Notes: generated by a model not told the origin, from the letters alone. A stretch of 64,000 bases of DNA from Faecalibacterium prausnitzii (GCF_003287495.1 NZ_PRLE01000005.1:124001-188000); one strand, 5' to 3'; positions 44,197-52,518 are shown, numbered from the stretch's first letter. Translations and numbers: made by a program.

Positions 44197-45003
44197 TCAG
44201 CAGCCCTGCATCTCCGGCATATCCTGCCAGAAGCGCTTGGGGCAGTGGGACATCCGGCCGGTTTCATTGTGGCGGGCCTTGATCTCCAGCGTATCGTAAA
44301 ACTGCTTCCACAGGGCCTGAAACTCCTGCTCCCGGGCGCTGGGCGGGGGCAGCTCCAGCGGGGCGGCCAGCTCGGTGAGGGTGGCTTTATGGTTTTGGTA
44401 GAGCAGCACCGCCTGATGCACGGCGTCATAGATCATGAAATTTTCTTCGGGGAACCGCCCGCAAAAATGCCCCCGCAGCAGGGGCAGGATGTAGTTCTTG
44501 GGGTGGATGACGGCCCCCAGCATCCCGTCGTATTCGGTAAAGCGGACAAAGCCCTGGAACTTGTCCACCTCCCAGTCCAGGCTCTTTTTCATCTCGTAGA
44601 GCGGGGCCACGTCCGGGTGGCCCATCCGCTTGACAGTGCCCGGCCCCAGCGCGAAAGCCAGATGCAGAAAGCGCAGGAGCAGCAGCTCTTTGTCCTCCCG
44701 CCCGGAGAGGAAATCCCGGGTGACGAGGGATTCCGTTTCGGCCCCCAGTTTTTTGCCGAAGCTGGCAAAAACGCGCTGGGCTCTGGCGTGGTCGGTAGCA
44801 ATCTCCCGGATGGGGTAGAGGGTGGCCGTCTCCCGCTCCGGCGTCCAGATGGCAAACGGGATCTCGTGCTGGAGAAAGCTCTCGAACACGCAGCAGAGAA
44901 AGCCCTCAAAGCTGCCGTCGTACAGGTAAACAAGGTCGGCGTCGTGGAGCCTGCGGGGCGCAGGGGAGATGGCCGCCGGGGTCACAGCGCTCTGGCCAGA
45001 CAT
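44197..45003 (-). CDS. TIGR03915-type putative DNA repair protein
   Basis: A protein of 268 residues that pairs with the radical-SAM gene upstream. Features are LVYLYDGSFEGFLCCVFESF near the N-terminus, HLAFALGPGTVKRMGHPDVA and the RFTEYDGMLGAVIHPKNYIL stretch, ending in SHCPKRFWQDMPEM. In other bacteria the two are always neighbours and are proposed to repair or modify DNA bases; biochemical proof is lacking. Its start overlaps the end of the radical-SAM gene by 22 bases. Confidence 0.88.
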   Translation of the reverse strand: MSGQSAVTPAAISPAPRRLHDADLVYLYDGSFEGFLCCVFESFLQHEIPFAIWTPERETATLYPIREIATDHARAQRVFASFGKKLGAETESLVTRDFLSGREDKELLLLRFLHLAFALGPGTVKRMGHPDVAPLYEMKKSLDWEVDKFQGFVRFTEYDGMLGAVIHPKNYILPLLRGHFCGRFPEENFMIYDAVHQAVLLYQNHKATLTELAAPLELPPPSAREQEFQALWKQFYDTLEIKARHNETGRMSHCPKRFWQDMPEMQGC

Positions 45004-46340
45004 TGTACCGCCTCCTCCCGGATCATCCGCTGGGCGGCGCGGGGCGGCACGCCCTGCGCCACCAGTTTGTCCACGGCAGGCGGGGAGAACATGCTCAGCT
45101 GCTCCACCCCGCCGCTGAATACATTGGGGTCGATGAGGGCCCGGGTGATCCGCTCCCGCCCGGCACTGCCCTGGCCCGGGTGGGCCCCGGAAAAGCCGTT
45201 GCAGGTGATGAAATACTGGGCCCGCTTGAGCACGACCCCCATCCGCCTGAGCTCGTCCAGCCCCAGAGAAGCCTGCTTGCGGGCGTGCCAGATGCGCCGG
45301 GCGCTCTTGGGGCCGATGCCCGGCACCCGGAGCAGCATTTCAAACGGGGCCCGGTTGACGTCCACGGGGAACAGCCCGTAGTGCTGCACGGCCCAGTTGC
45401 ATTTGGGGTCCAGATAGGGGTTGAAGTTGGGGCTGTTTTGATCTAAAATCTCGTCGGCCTTGAACTGGTAGAACCGGAGCAGCCAGTCCGCCTGATAGAG
45501 CCGGTGCTCCCGCAGCAGCGGGGGCTTGGTGTCCAGCGCGGGCAGGCGGGTGTCCTCCGTCACCGGGATATAGGCGGAGTAGAACACACGCTTTAAGTTG
45601 TACTTCTGGTATAACCCCTCGGTGAGCTGCAAAATGTGGTAGTCCGTTTCGGGGGAGGCCCCCACGATCATCTGGGTGCTCTGCCCGGCGGGAGCAAACC
45701 GGGGCGCTTTGCGGGAAACAGCCACTTCCTCCCGGCTGGCGGCACCGGAAACAGCGATCTGCTTCATGGGCCGGAAAATGGAGTGCCGCCCCTTGTCCGG
45801 GGCCAGCAGGGAAAGGCTCTTCTCGCTGGGCAGCTCAATGTTGACCGAAAGGCGGTCGGCCAGATAGCCCAGCTGTTCCAGCAGCTCGGGGCTGGTGCCC
45901 GGGATGGCTTTGGCATGGATGTAGCCCCCGAAGTGGTACTGCCCCCGCAGCAGCCGCAGGACGGCGAGCATCCGCTCGGTGGTGTAGTCCGGGCTGACGA
46001 GGACGGCGCTGGAGAGAAACAGCCCCTCAATGTAGTTGCGGCGGTAAAACTCCATGGTCAGCTCGGCAAGCTCCCGGGGGGAGAACGTCGCCCGGGGCAG
46101 ATCGTTGGACTTGCGGTTGACGCAGTAGCTGCAATCGAACGAGCAGCAGTTGGTCATCAGCACCTTTAAAAGGCTCACGCAGCGGCCATCCGCCGTAAAG
46201 GCGTGGCAGCAGCCCGGTGCGTAGCAGCTGCCGATGCTGCCGGCCCGCGCGGCGCGGGATGCCCCGCTGGAAGTGCAGGCTACATCGTATTTGGCGCTGT
46301 CGGCCAGGATCGTGAGTTTGTCCATCAAAGACTGTTCCAT
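44982..46340 (-). CDS. Putative DNA modification/repair radical SAM protein
   Basis: A protein of 452 residues. The radical-SAM cluster motif is CSFDCSYC (CxxxCxxC) around residue 66. A preceding Cys-rich segment (GSCYAPGCCHAF) and a C-terminal helix-hairpin-helix (LLRVPGIGPKSARRIWHARK) imply DNA contact, as in the TIGR03916 family. GGGAGG lies 6 bases before the ATG at 46340. It forms a two-gene unit with the TIGR03915 gene. Confidence 0.9.
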   Translation of the reverse strand: MEQSLMDKLTILADSAKYDVACTSSGASRAARAGSIGSCYAPGCCHAFTADGRCVSLLKVLMTNCCSFDCSYCVNRKSNDLPRATFSPRELAELTMEFYRRNYIEGLFLSSAVLVSPDYTTERMLAVLRLLRGQYHFGGYIHAKAIPGTSPELLEQLGYLADRLSVNIELPSEKSLSLLAPDKGRHSIFRPMKQIAVSGAASREEVAVSRKAPRFAPAGQSTQMIVGASPETDYHILQLTEGLYQKYNLKRVFYSAYIPVTEDTRLPALDTKPPLLREHRLYQADWLLRFYQFKADEILDQNSPNFNPYLDPKCNWAVQHYGLFPVDVNRAPFEMLLRVPGIGPKSARRIWHARKQASLGLDELRRMGVVLKRAQYFITCNGFSGAHPGQGSAGRERITRALIDPNVFSGGVEQLSMFSPPAVDKLVAQGVPPRAAQRMIREEAVQCLARAL

Positions 46341-46363
46341 GGGGTGCCTCCCGGAAAAAGGGA

Positions 46364-46404
46364 TAAAAAAGAAAGCCATACGCAGCTTCTGCAAATGGCT
46401 TTTG
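46364..46404 (-). terminator. Terminator after the S24 repressor gene
   Basis: On the minus strand AAAAGCCAT and ATGGCTTTC pair around a 15-base loop, followed by six T. Confidence 0.75.
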
Positions 46405-46424
46405 GATTTTTGGGGTCAAAAATT

Positions 46425-47057
46425 TTACCACTTCGCCTTGGTTTCCACCACGCGGCCCGCGATGTGCAGGCGGTTGAGGTCTTCGCCCTTGATGACCATT
46501 TCGTTGTAGGCCGGGTTGAACGGCTGCAGCACCACGCAGTTGCCCCGCTGGAGGTAACGCTTCAGGGTGCCCTCGCCCTCGTCGCCGTAGACCAGCACGC
46601 CCAGGTCGCCATTTTCCAGCGTGTCCTGCTTGTGCACCAGTGCCAGGTCGCCGTCCTGGATGCGGGGCTCCATGCTGTCACCGCGGACCACGAGATAGAA
46701 ATAGTTGGAGGGGTCTTTCACCCGGGCATACTCCTGCCCGTAATCCTCCTCAAAGGCCAGGGCACCGTACCCGGCTTTGACGGTCCCGATGACCGGGATC
46801 AGGCTCTCGGCATAGTTGCCAAAGAACCGCTCCTCCGGCGTGTTGCTGCTGGCGACCGGGCGGTACAGCCCCAGCAGAAAATCCGCCGTGGTGCTCAGGA
46901 TCTCCGCAATGCGGGCGACCGTTGTGGGGTCCGGGGAGGACTTGCCGCTTTCCCACTTGCCGACGGCCTGCTGGGTGACCCCCAGCTTGGACGCCAGTTC
47001 CGCCTGGCTCATGCCCTGCTGCTTGCGGCATTGCTTCAAAAGCTCTGAAAACGACAT
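46425..47057 (-). CDS. XRE-type repressor with S24 (LexA-like) peptidase domain
   Basis: A regulator of 210 residues. The N-terminal HTH (~6-60) reads LKQCRKQQGMSQAELASKLG, then VTQQAVGKWESGKSSPD. The C-terminal S24 domain (~105-205) has the nucleophile Ser in VVRGDSMEPRIQDGDLALVH and the Lys in GTLKRYLQRGN. An Ala/Gly-type autocleavage site may lie in KAGYGALAFEED. This architecture belongs to CI/HdiR-like repressors that fall apart upon DNA damage. No phage genes are adjacent. Confidence 0.9.
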   Translation of the reverse strand: MSFSELLKQCRKQQGMSQAELASKLGVTQQAVGKWESGKSSPDPTTVARIAEILSTTADFLLGLYRPVASSNTPEERFFGNYAESLIPVIGTVKAGYGALAFEEDYGQEYARVKDPSNYFYLVVRGDSMEPRIQDGDLALVHKQDTLENGDLGVLVYGDEGEGTLKRYLQRGNCVVLQPFNPAYNEMVIKGEDLNRLHIAGRVVETKAKW

Positions 47058-47101
47058 GGTTGTGCACTCCTTTGTTCCGGTGGCATTTTACTTGTGGTTT
47101 T

Positions 47102-47130
47102 ATTATACAACAAAAAGATGTTTGAGTAAA
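47102..47130 (-). promoter_or_regulatory. Promoter for the S24 repressor gene
   Basis: On the minus strand TTTACT (47125-47130), 17 bases, perfect TATAAT (47102-47107). TTGT and ACAA arms flank the -10 and could be part of an operator, though this is weak. Confidence 0.6.
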
Positions 47131-47201
47131 GAGAAAAGTTCCGCACACCCCAAAAAAAGGTTGTCAGCTGCGGGAAGTGGCGAAAAACTTTCAATTAACC
47201 C

Positions 47202-47230
47202 TTGACAGCCCGCCGGAAATCTGGTAAATT
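47202..47230 (+). promoter_or_regulatory. Promoter for the tRNA-Ser pair
   Basis: TTGACA (47202-47207) is consensus; 17 bases later comes TAAATT (47225-47230), 38 bases before the first tRNA. Confidence 0.75.
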
Positions 47231-47268
47231 AAATAGGCATTCGGTACGGCGTGTGCGAGTGCCCACGA

Positions 47269-47356
47269 GGAGAGATGTCCGAGTGGTTTAAGGAAGCAGT
47301 CTTGAAAACTGCCGTACGGCAACGTACCGTGGGTTCGAATCCCACTCTCTCCGCCA
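47269..47356 (+). tRNA. tRNA-Ser (anticodon TGA)
   Basis: Acceptor stem GGAGAGA pairs with TCTCTCC. The anticodon loop is CTTGAAA with TGA in the middle. The long variable arm (CGTACGGCAACGTACC region) is typical of class II tRNA-Ser, and GGTTCGAATCC is the T arm. CCA is encoded at 47354-47356. Confidence 0.97.
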
Positions 47357-47390
47357 TTTTTTATTGAATAAGTGTAACACACTTTGCTCT

Positions 47391-47484
47391 GGAGTAGTAC
47401 TCAAGAGGCCGAAGAGGCGCCCCTGCTAAGGGCGTAGGTCGTCTAAACAACGGCGCGAGGGTTCAAATCCCTCCTACTCCGCCA
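47391..47484 (+). tRNA. tRNA-Ser (anticodon GCT)
   Basis: Acceptor GGAGTAG pairs with CTACTCC. The anticodon stem CGCCC/GGGCG encloses CTGCTAA (GCT). A long variable arm and the T arm GGGTTCAAATCCC are seen, and CCA is encoded at 47482-47484. Co-transcribed with the previous tRNA. Confidence 0.97.
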
Positions 47485-47486
47485 AG

Positions 47487-47525
47487 AAAAAGCTCGATGA
47501 TTCTTTGAAATCACCGGGCTTTTTC
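47487..47525 (+). terminator. Terminator after the tRNA pair
   Basis: AGCTCGATGAT pairs with ATCACCGGGCT with one GU and one mismatch, followed by five T. Confidence 0.7.
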
Positions 47526-47541
47526 CATTCTTATCGGGTTT

Positions 47542-48252
47542 TCAGAGCAGCAGGTTGGTCACGGCGGCCAGCAGGGCCAGGTGGGCGGGGTAAAAGAGGT
47601 AAAACACCCATTGCTCGGCCCTGGAGCAGCGGCCCCGCTGACCATTATAAAGAGAGACGGGCAGGAACGCCAGCGGCGCGGGCAGCTCATAGCAGACGGC
47701 CACGGCCCCGAACAGGCACTGCAGGGGCCGGGAGGCCCGTGTGATGTACAGGACCACGATGAGCAGCACCCCGATGGCTCCGTAATCCGTGCGGAGGAGC
47801 TCCGCCAGCACGGCCAGAGCCAGGGCGCTGAAAATGCCCGGGGCGCTCCGCTCCCCGCAATGCCGCAAACAGCCCAAGGCGCACAGCCCGAAAAAGAGCG
47901 TCCAGTAAACGTTCTGGTGGCCCCGGTAGATCAGCGTGTGGAAAAAGGCCAGGTCAAAGGGAAGCTCGCTCACCAGCGCAAAGGCCAGCATCCGCCCGGC
48001 GTACTGCCGGAGGCTGTGGGTGTGCAGGAAGCCCTCCACCAGCAAGAAGCAGTAGAGGGGGAACGCCAGCCGCCCGGCCCACCGCAGGCAGAGATCCAGC
48101 GTGAGCAGCGGCTCGGAAATGGGCCCCGGGCGGGAAAAGACGCCAGCTTCCAGGCAGGACGCGCCGAGATGGTCCAGCAGCATACTGCAAAGGGCCAGCC
48201 GCTTGAGGGCCGTACCGCTGAGCGCGGGGCGCTGTGTTTGGGGAACAACCAT
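47542..48252 (-). CDS. TraX family membrane protein
   Basis: A protein of 236 residues with about seven hydrophobic helices. Features match TraX/acyltransferase-like proteins: KRLALCSMLLDHLGA near the N-terminus, RWAGRLAFPLYCFLLVEGF, the SELPFDLAFF stretch, NVYWTLFFGLCAL and the C-terminal QWVFYLFYPAHLALL. TraX acetylates F pilin in plasmids; chromosomal copies in Firmicutes have unknown targets. GGAGG lies 7 bases before the ATG at 48252. No conjugation genes are nearby. Confidence 0.88.
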   Translation of the reverse strand: MVVPQTQRPALSGTALKRLALCSMLLDHLGASCLEAGVFSRPGPISEPLLTLDLCLRWAGRLAFPLYCFLLVEGFLHTHSLRQYAGRMLAFALVSELPFDLAFFHTLIYRGHQNVYWTLFFGLCALGCLRHCGERSAPGIFSALALAVLAELLRTDYGAIGVLLIVVLYITRASRPLQCLFGAVAVCYELPAPLAFLPVSLYNGQRGRCSRAEQWVFYLFYPAHLALLAAVTNLLL

Positions 48253-48334
48253 AAACAACCCTCCAAAAGAGTGTGGATTCGACTTTCTGTTGCAGGAAAG
48301 TCCTTATTTTTTGTGGAAAATTCCGCTTGGGTGC

Positions 48335-48363
48335 TTGACAAAGGCCGGGCGGGATAGTACACT
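48335..48363 (+). promoter_or_regulatory. Promoter for the LysR gene
   Basis: TTGACA (48335-48340), 17 bases, TACACT (48358-48363), about 95 bases before the ATG. Confidence 0.65.
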
Positions 48364-48458
48364 CAAAAAGAAAATTGAACTCCAGCAAGAGCAAGATGAA
48401 AAAGATTCACAGAAGATCGGGCGTCTCCGAACGAGTAACGGGAAGGAGGCATTGAGGT

Positions 48459-49337
48459 ATGACGCTGTTTTCTTATGAGATTTTTGATGCTGTGGCCCGC
48501 CAGGGCAGCTTTAACAAGGCGGCACAGCAGCTGCACCTGACCCCCTCGGCCATCAGCCATGCCATCGCGGTGATGGAGGCAGAGCTGGGCTTTACCTTAT
48601 TTAATCGCGGGAAGAACGGCGTGACCATGACCAGCTACGGTGCCTCGCTGTATCCGTCCATCCGGGCGGTGCTCAACAGCGACGAGGCGCTGAAGCAGAG
48701 CATTGCCCGCCTCAACGGCCTGGAAAAGGGCAAGGTGAAGCTGGGCGCGTTCAACTCCGTCTGCGCCGGGATGCTGCCGGGCATCCTCAAGGGCTTTATG
48801 GCCCAGTACCCGCAGATCGAAGTGGAAGTATATCAGGGTACTTACGATGATGTCAAGGAGTGGCTGCGCACGGGTCAGATCGACCTGGCGTTCCTCTCCT
48901 CCACCTGCCGGGAGGAATTTACCCTCACTGAGCTGTTCAAGGAGCCGCTGCTCTGCATTACCCCCGGCGACTGGCCGGAGCCGCCAAACGGCGTGATGAC
49001 CCCCGCCCTGATGGATGGCCAGAATTTCGTGGTGCAGTGGGACGCCACCGACGCCGAGATGCGCCAGTTCCTCAAAAAGTACGGCCTGAGCACCGAGCGC
49101 CGCTGCCATGTCATTGATGACCAGTCCAACATCGCCATGGTGGAGGCGGGCCTGGGCATTTCCATCATGCCCCGGCTGCTGCTGAGCCAGTGCACCGCCA
49201 ACATCAAAATTTACCCCATCGACCCGGAGGAAGACCGTGTGGTCGGCCTGGCCGTCCAGCGGCCCACCGCCATGGCCCCCGCCGTGGAGCAGATGTTCCA
49301 CCACATCGTGGACTACTGCAAGCAGATGGAGCACTGA
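48459..49337 (+). CDS. LysR family transcriptional regulator
   Basis: A protein of 292 residues. The N-terminal winged HTH reads YEIFDAVARQGSFNKAAQQL, then HLTPSAISHAIAVMEAELGF, then TLFNR, the LysR signature. The C-terminal ~200 residues form the periplasmic-binding-like effector domain. AAGGAGG lies 9 bases before the ATG. Its divergent neighbour is traX, about 205 bases away; LysR proteins often control the divergent gene, which is inference here. Confidence 0.94.
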   Translation: MTLFSYEIFDAVARQGSFNKAAQQLHLTPSAISHAIAVMEAELGFTLFNRGKNGVTMTSYGASLYPSIRAVLNSDEALKQSIARLNGLEKGKVKLGAFNSVCAGMLPGILKGFMAQYPQIEVEVYQGTYDDVKEWLRTGQIDLAFLSSTCREEFTLTELFKEPLLCITPGDWPEPPNGVMTPALMDGQNFVVQWDATDAEMRQFLKKYGLSTERRCHVIDDQSNIAMVEAGLGISIMPRLLLSQCTANIKIYPIDPEEDRVVGLAVQRPTAMAPAVEQMFHHIVDYCKQMEH

Positions 49338-49351
49338 GAACAGAATACCAC

Positions 49352-49388
49352 AAAACGGCCTGCATGGTAAAGTGCAGGCCGTTTTTTT
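49352..49388 (+). terminator. Terminator after the LysR gene
   Basis: ACGGCCTGCA and TGCAGGCCGT pair around TGGTAAAG, followed by six T. Confidence 0.92.
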
Positions 49389-49400
49389 GCAAATTATCCA

Positions 49401-49429
49401 TTGTGTCTTGTGATAAAATACGGTATACT
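49401..49429 (+). promoter_or_regulatory. Promoter for the lipase-like gene
   Basis: TTGTGT (49401-49406), 17 bases, TATACT (49424-49429), 60 bases before the ATG. Confidence 0.6.
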
Positions 49430-49488
49430 ATCGCCAGAAAACAAAATATTCCACAGAGTTGGATCCGTCAGGAGGGAAAACAGACCCC

Positions 49489-51090
49489 ATGAAACGACGT
49501 GATTTTTGTAAAGCGCTGGCCCTTTCGGCGGCGGCGCTGGCAGTGCCCAGGGCGGCGGCGGAAAACACGCAGGGCGCGGTGGGCCGGGCGGTGGCGGATG
49601 GCCGCTATTCCATGCGGTTCCGCAGTGAGCTGAGCCTGACCGACGTGCCCCATGACTACTATTATAGTGACAGCTTTTTTGCCCACTCCGCGTTGGAGTA
49701 CGACCACAGCCTGGCGCTGGCCAGCCTGGGGCTGGTGGGGGCCGCCTTCAACACGGCAGCCAGCGACGCCCGGTATTGGGCCAACGGGGAGGTGGGCCGG
49801 GAGGCCAACCTTGCCGACGCCTTTGCGACGCTGGGCTTTGCCGACCCCGAGTTCTACCACTACGACATCGACGTGGGGCAGGCCGGGGACTTTGTGGGCC
49901 ACAGCCTGGCCCGGAAGACCATCCCCCTGAACGGCCAGCGCGCCACCATTGTGGCCGTCATCCTGCGGGGCGGCGGCTACGGCGGCGAGTGGGTCAGCAA
50001 CCTGCACACCGGTGTGGGGGCGGGCCACGCGGGCTTTGTCATCCCGGTGAACGAGGTGCTGACCGCCCTCCGGAATTATCTGGCCAGGGCGGCCGCCCAG
50101 CCGGGCGGGACGGGCACCGTCAAGCTCTGGGTGGGCGGCTACAGCCGGGGCGCGGCCGTCGCTAACCTGCTGGCGGGGCGGATCAACAAAGACCTGCCCG
50201 AGATCGACCGCAAAAACGTCTTCGTCTACACGTTTGCCACGCCGATGGCCCTGACCGCCGCCAGCTACCCGGACTATCAGCTGGACTACGACAACAACCA
50301 CAACGCCGACGGTACCCTGAAAACCACCTGGGCCGCCAGCAACATCTATAATATCCTTTCCAGCGGCGACCTCGTCCCCCGGGTGCTGCCCGCCGAGTGG
50401 GGCTACCACCGGAACGGCAATGACCGCTTCCTGCCCTCCACCCAAAACGAGAAAGAGCTGGCCGACCTTGATGTCCGGGGTGCCAGCTTCAGCGAGGTGC
50501 CCCTGACCATCAGCGGGCTGGCCACCAAGGAGGACACCGACGGCGTCATGGAGCGGCTGGAAACGTTCTTTGGCAGCAAGCAGCAGTTCCACGATAAGTA
50601 CGAGGCCGTGCTGATGGACATGATCCAGTGCGCTTTCCTCCGCAACGAGGCCGAGTGCACCGAGGGCTATCTCCTGACCGACGAGGAAGTGGAGGCCCGC
50701 CTGCGGGGCCTGGGCAACATGCGGAACGTGGACGAGGCCAAGCTGGAAAAGAGCGTCCACAACGCCTCCGCCCTGAGCCGCCCCCTGCTGGAAAAGCTGG
50801 AGCAGAACGACGGCAACCTCACCCTGCGGGGCAAGACCTACCATGTGGAAGTGCCCCAGCGGGTGAAGCAGGCCGTTATCCCGGTGCTGGCCGTGGGCCT
50901 GTACTACGGCATCGACAGCGGCACGGTGGCCGCCATGGCCCGGTACATCTTTATGTTCATGTCCATGAAGCCCGACTCCGCCGATGTGGTGGTGCGGGCG
51001 GCGTTCTGCCACCACTGCGAGGACTACATCAGCCTGATGGAGTACTATCCGCCTGCTGACCACGGCATGGAGGCGTACACGAGAGCTTGA
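49489..51090 (+). CDS. Exported lipase-like (class 3) hydrolase with a twin-arginine leader
   Basis: A protein of 533 residues. The N-terminus MKRRDFCKALALSAAALAVP has a twin-arginine pattern (RRxFxK) before a short Ala-rich helix and a likely cleavage site after RAAA. The alpha/beta-hydrolase core has the nucleophile elbow GYSRGAA (Ser219), preceded by a LWVGGYSRG strand and followed by FVYTFATPMA, as in class 3 lipases; an acidic residue is near SSGDLVPRVLP and a His at WGYHRNGND. The substrate is unknown. AGGAGG is 13 bases from the ATG, so the start is slightly uncertain. Confidence 0.75.
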   Translation: MKRRDFCKALALSAAALAVPRAAAENTQGAVGRAVADGRYSMRFRSELSLTDVPHDYYYSDSFFAHSALEYDHSLALASLGLVGAAFNTAASDARYWANGEVGREANLADAFATLGFADPEFYHYDIDVGQAGDFVGHSLARKTIPLNGQRATIVAVILRGGGYGGEWVSNLHTGVGAGHAGFVIPVNEVLTALRNYLARAAAQPGGTGTVKLWVGGYSRGAAVANLLAGRINKDLPEIDRKNVFVYTFATPMALTAASYPDYQLDYDNNHNADGTLKTTWAASNIYNILSSGDLVPRVLPAEWGYHRNGNDRFLPSTQNEKELADLDVRGASFSEVPLTISGLATKEDTDGVMERLETFFGSKQQFHDKYEAVLMDMIQCAFLRNEAECTEGYLLTDEEVEARLRGLGNMRNVDEAKLEKSVHNASALSRPLLEKLEQNDGNLTLRGKTYHVEVPQRVKQAVIPVLAVGLYYGIDSGTVAAMARYIFMFMSMKPDSADVVVRAAFCHHCEDYISLMEYYPPADHGMEAYTRA

Positions 51091-51094
51091 CTTC

Positions 51095-51920
51095 TTTGCC
51101 AAGGGCTCTCCCTTTGGGAGAGCTGGCGCGCCAGCGCCTGAGAGGGCAAGCCCGACAAAATAAAACACGAAAGCACAGCGATACGATGGCTCTGACAAGC
51201 AGGGTGCGTATCGCTGTGTGTCTGGCTCTTTGGCAGCATCCTTGCCCTCTCCGTCACGGCTTCGCCGTGCCACCTTGCCCCCTTTCGGCACTTGCGTGCC
51301 ACCTCCCCCGGCCGGGGGAGTCTTTCCTAGTAGGGGAGGCTTTGGCATTCCGTGACGTTTTCCAGCAAACGCAAATCGGTTTCATCGAAAACGAAACCTT
51401 TTTGCCAAGGGCTCTCCCTTTGGGAGAGCTGGCGCGCCAGCGCCTGAGAGGGCAAGCCCGGCAAAATAAAACACGAAAGCACAGCGATACGATGTCTCTG
51501 ACAAACAGGGCTTGTATCGCTGTGTGTCTGGTTCTTTGGCAGCACCCTTGCCCTCTCCGTCACGGCTTCGCCGTGCCACCTTGTCCCTTTCTGGCACTTT
51601 CGTGCCACCTCCCCCGGCCGGGGGAGTCTTTCAAAGTGAGAGGCTTTGGCATTCCGTGACGTTTTTCAGCAAACGCAAATCAGTTTCATCGAAAACGAGA
51701 CCTCTTTGCCAAGGGCTCCCACTTTGGGAGAGCTGGCGCGCCAGCGCCTGAGAGGGCAAGCCCGGTGAAATTACTCCAGCGGCGTTGCGATACGATGGCT
51801 CTGACAAGCAGGGTGCGTATCGCTGTGTTTTTTGCTTTTTGTCAACATCCTTGCCCTCTCCGTCATTGCTTCGCAATGCCACCTCTCCCAAAGTGAGAGG
51901 CTTTGGCATCCCGCAACGCT
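51095..51920. repeat. Tandem array of three long hairpin repeats (copy group 6)
   Basis: Three head-to-tail units start at about 51097, 51401 and 51707 (about 305 bp each; the third is shorter). Each has GGCTCTCCC/GGGAGAGC and CTGGCGCGCCAG hairpins, a 12-bp inverted repeat CACAGCGATACG...CGTATCGCTGTG, a stem-loop such as CACGGCTTCGCCGTG, and CTCCCCCGGCCGGGGGAG in units 1 and 2. Spacers with GACGTTTT and GCAAACGCAAATC separate the units. No credible gene is present. Confidence 0.9.
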
Positions 51921-52279
51921 TCCGGGAAATCCCGGAAACGGATAAAATTCCAGAAACTCCCGCCAACGCAACCGGAATAGTAATACTTATTTATCCGACC
52001 CGCGTCTGTTTCGCACGGGTTAGCAGACACAAATTTGTAACTTTTTGCTGGTGGAGTGCACAAACTTTGGGGAAATACATTGGGCAATCTCTACAAGAAA
52101 TGGCTGATTTTGGATAGAAACAGACGCAAATTCCGTTTTTGTGTCCATTTGGACACTTGCATGGACAAGGCCAAATTTGGTAAAATAATGCCAGTGCAAG
52201 GGCCGGGTGGCCAGGCGGAAAAATCAGCGCCCCGCCACCGAATGACACCTTTTGCATCCCGGACTGTGTAGGATAGTAC
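51921..52279 (+). other. A/T-richer intergenic stretch before the pilus riboswitch
   Basis: About 360 bases with no open frame of credible composition. It holds a small perfect hairpin GTGTCC-ATTT-GGACAC at about 52141 and a possible promoter TTGCAT (52157-52162), 18 bases, TAAAAT (52181-52186), which would start transcription ~90 bases before the aptamer. Otherwise I see nothing definite. Confidence 0.4.
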
Positions 52280-52280
52280 C

Positions 52281-52459
52281 AGCAGCCGGGAACATCCCGC
52301 AAAACTGAAAACTTTGGCAAACCTGGCGTGAGCCGGGGACGCAAAGCTTGGAGTCTTTTGTGCTGGCATTCCCCGGAGGGAAACGCCAGAAAACCAGAAG
52401 ATAGTTCGGCTGCATTCAACACCGCTGTGACAGGCGGGGTGCGGATGCGGCTTTTTTTG
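52281..52459 (+). promoter_or_regulatory. c-di-GMP-I (GEMM) type riboswitch with terminator
   Basis: GGCAAACC (52316-52323), a helix TGGC-GTGA-GCCG with a GNRA loop, and GGGACGCAAAGC (52336-52347) are the core of the GEMM aptamer. A second helix arm follows (CTGGC 52363 with GCCAG 52385, and TTCCC with GGGAA inside it). GCAGCCG (52282-52288) pairs with CGGCTGC (52407-52413) to close the domain. GCTGCATTC (52409-52417) can instead pair with GGATGCGGC (52443-52451) before seven T, a terminator. Ligand binding that holds the closing helix would block termination, so it should be an ON switch for the pilus genes. Confidence 0.8.
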
Positions 52460-52518
52460 TTGCGAGGCATCGGGAATGGACACGACCCCGGACTCTACAC
52501 CAAAGGAGGGCATGAAAA

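Noticed and set aside
46425-47484. Prophage or integrative element beside the tRNA genes
   Set aside because: Only one S24 repressor is present; no integrase, att duplication of the tRNA 3' end or phage structural genes were seen.
51095-51920. CRISPR array
   Set aside because: Units are ~305 bp with conserved inner hairpins and no unique spacers of 30-40 bases; no cas genes nearby.
51087-51966. Several open frames of 60-190 codons in the tandem repeats
   Set aside because: They translate hairpin repeats, recur in all frames and both strands, and have no start signals.
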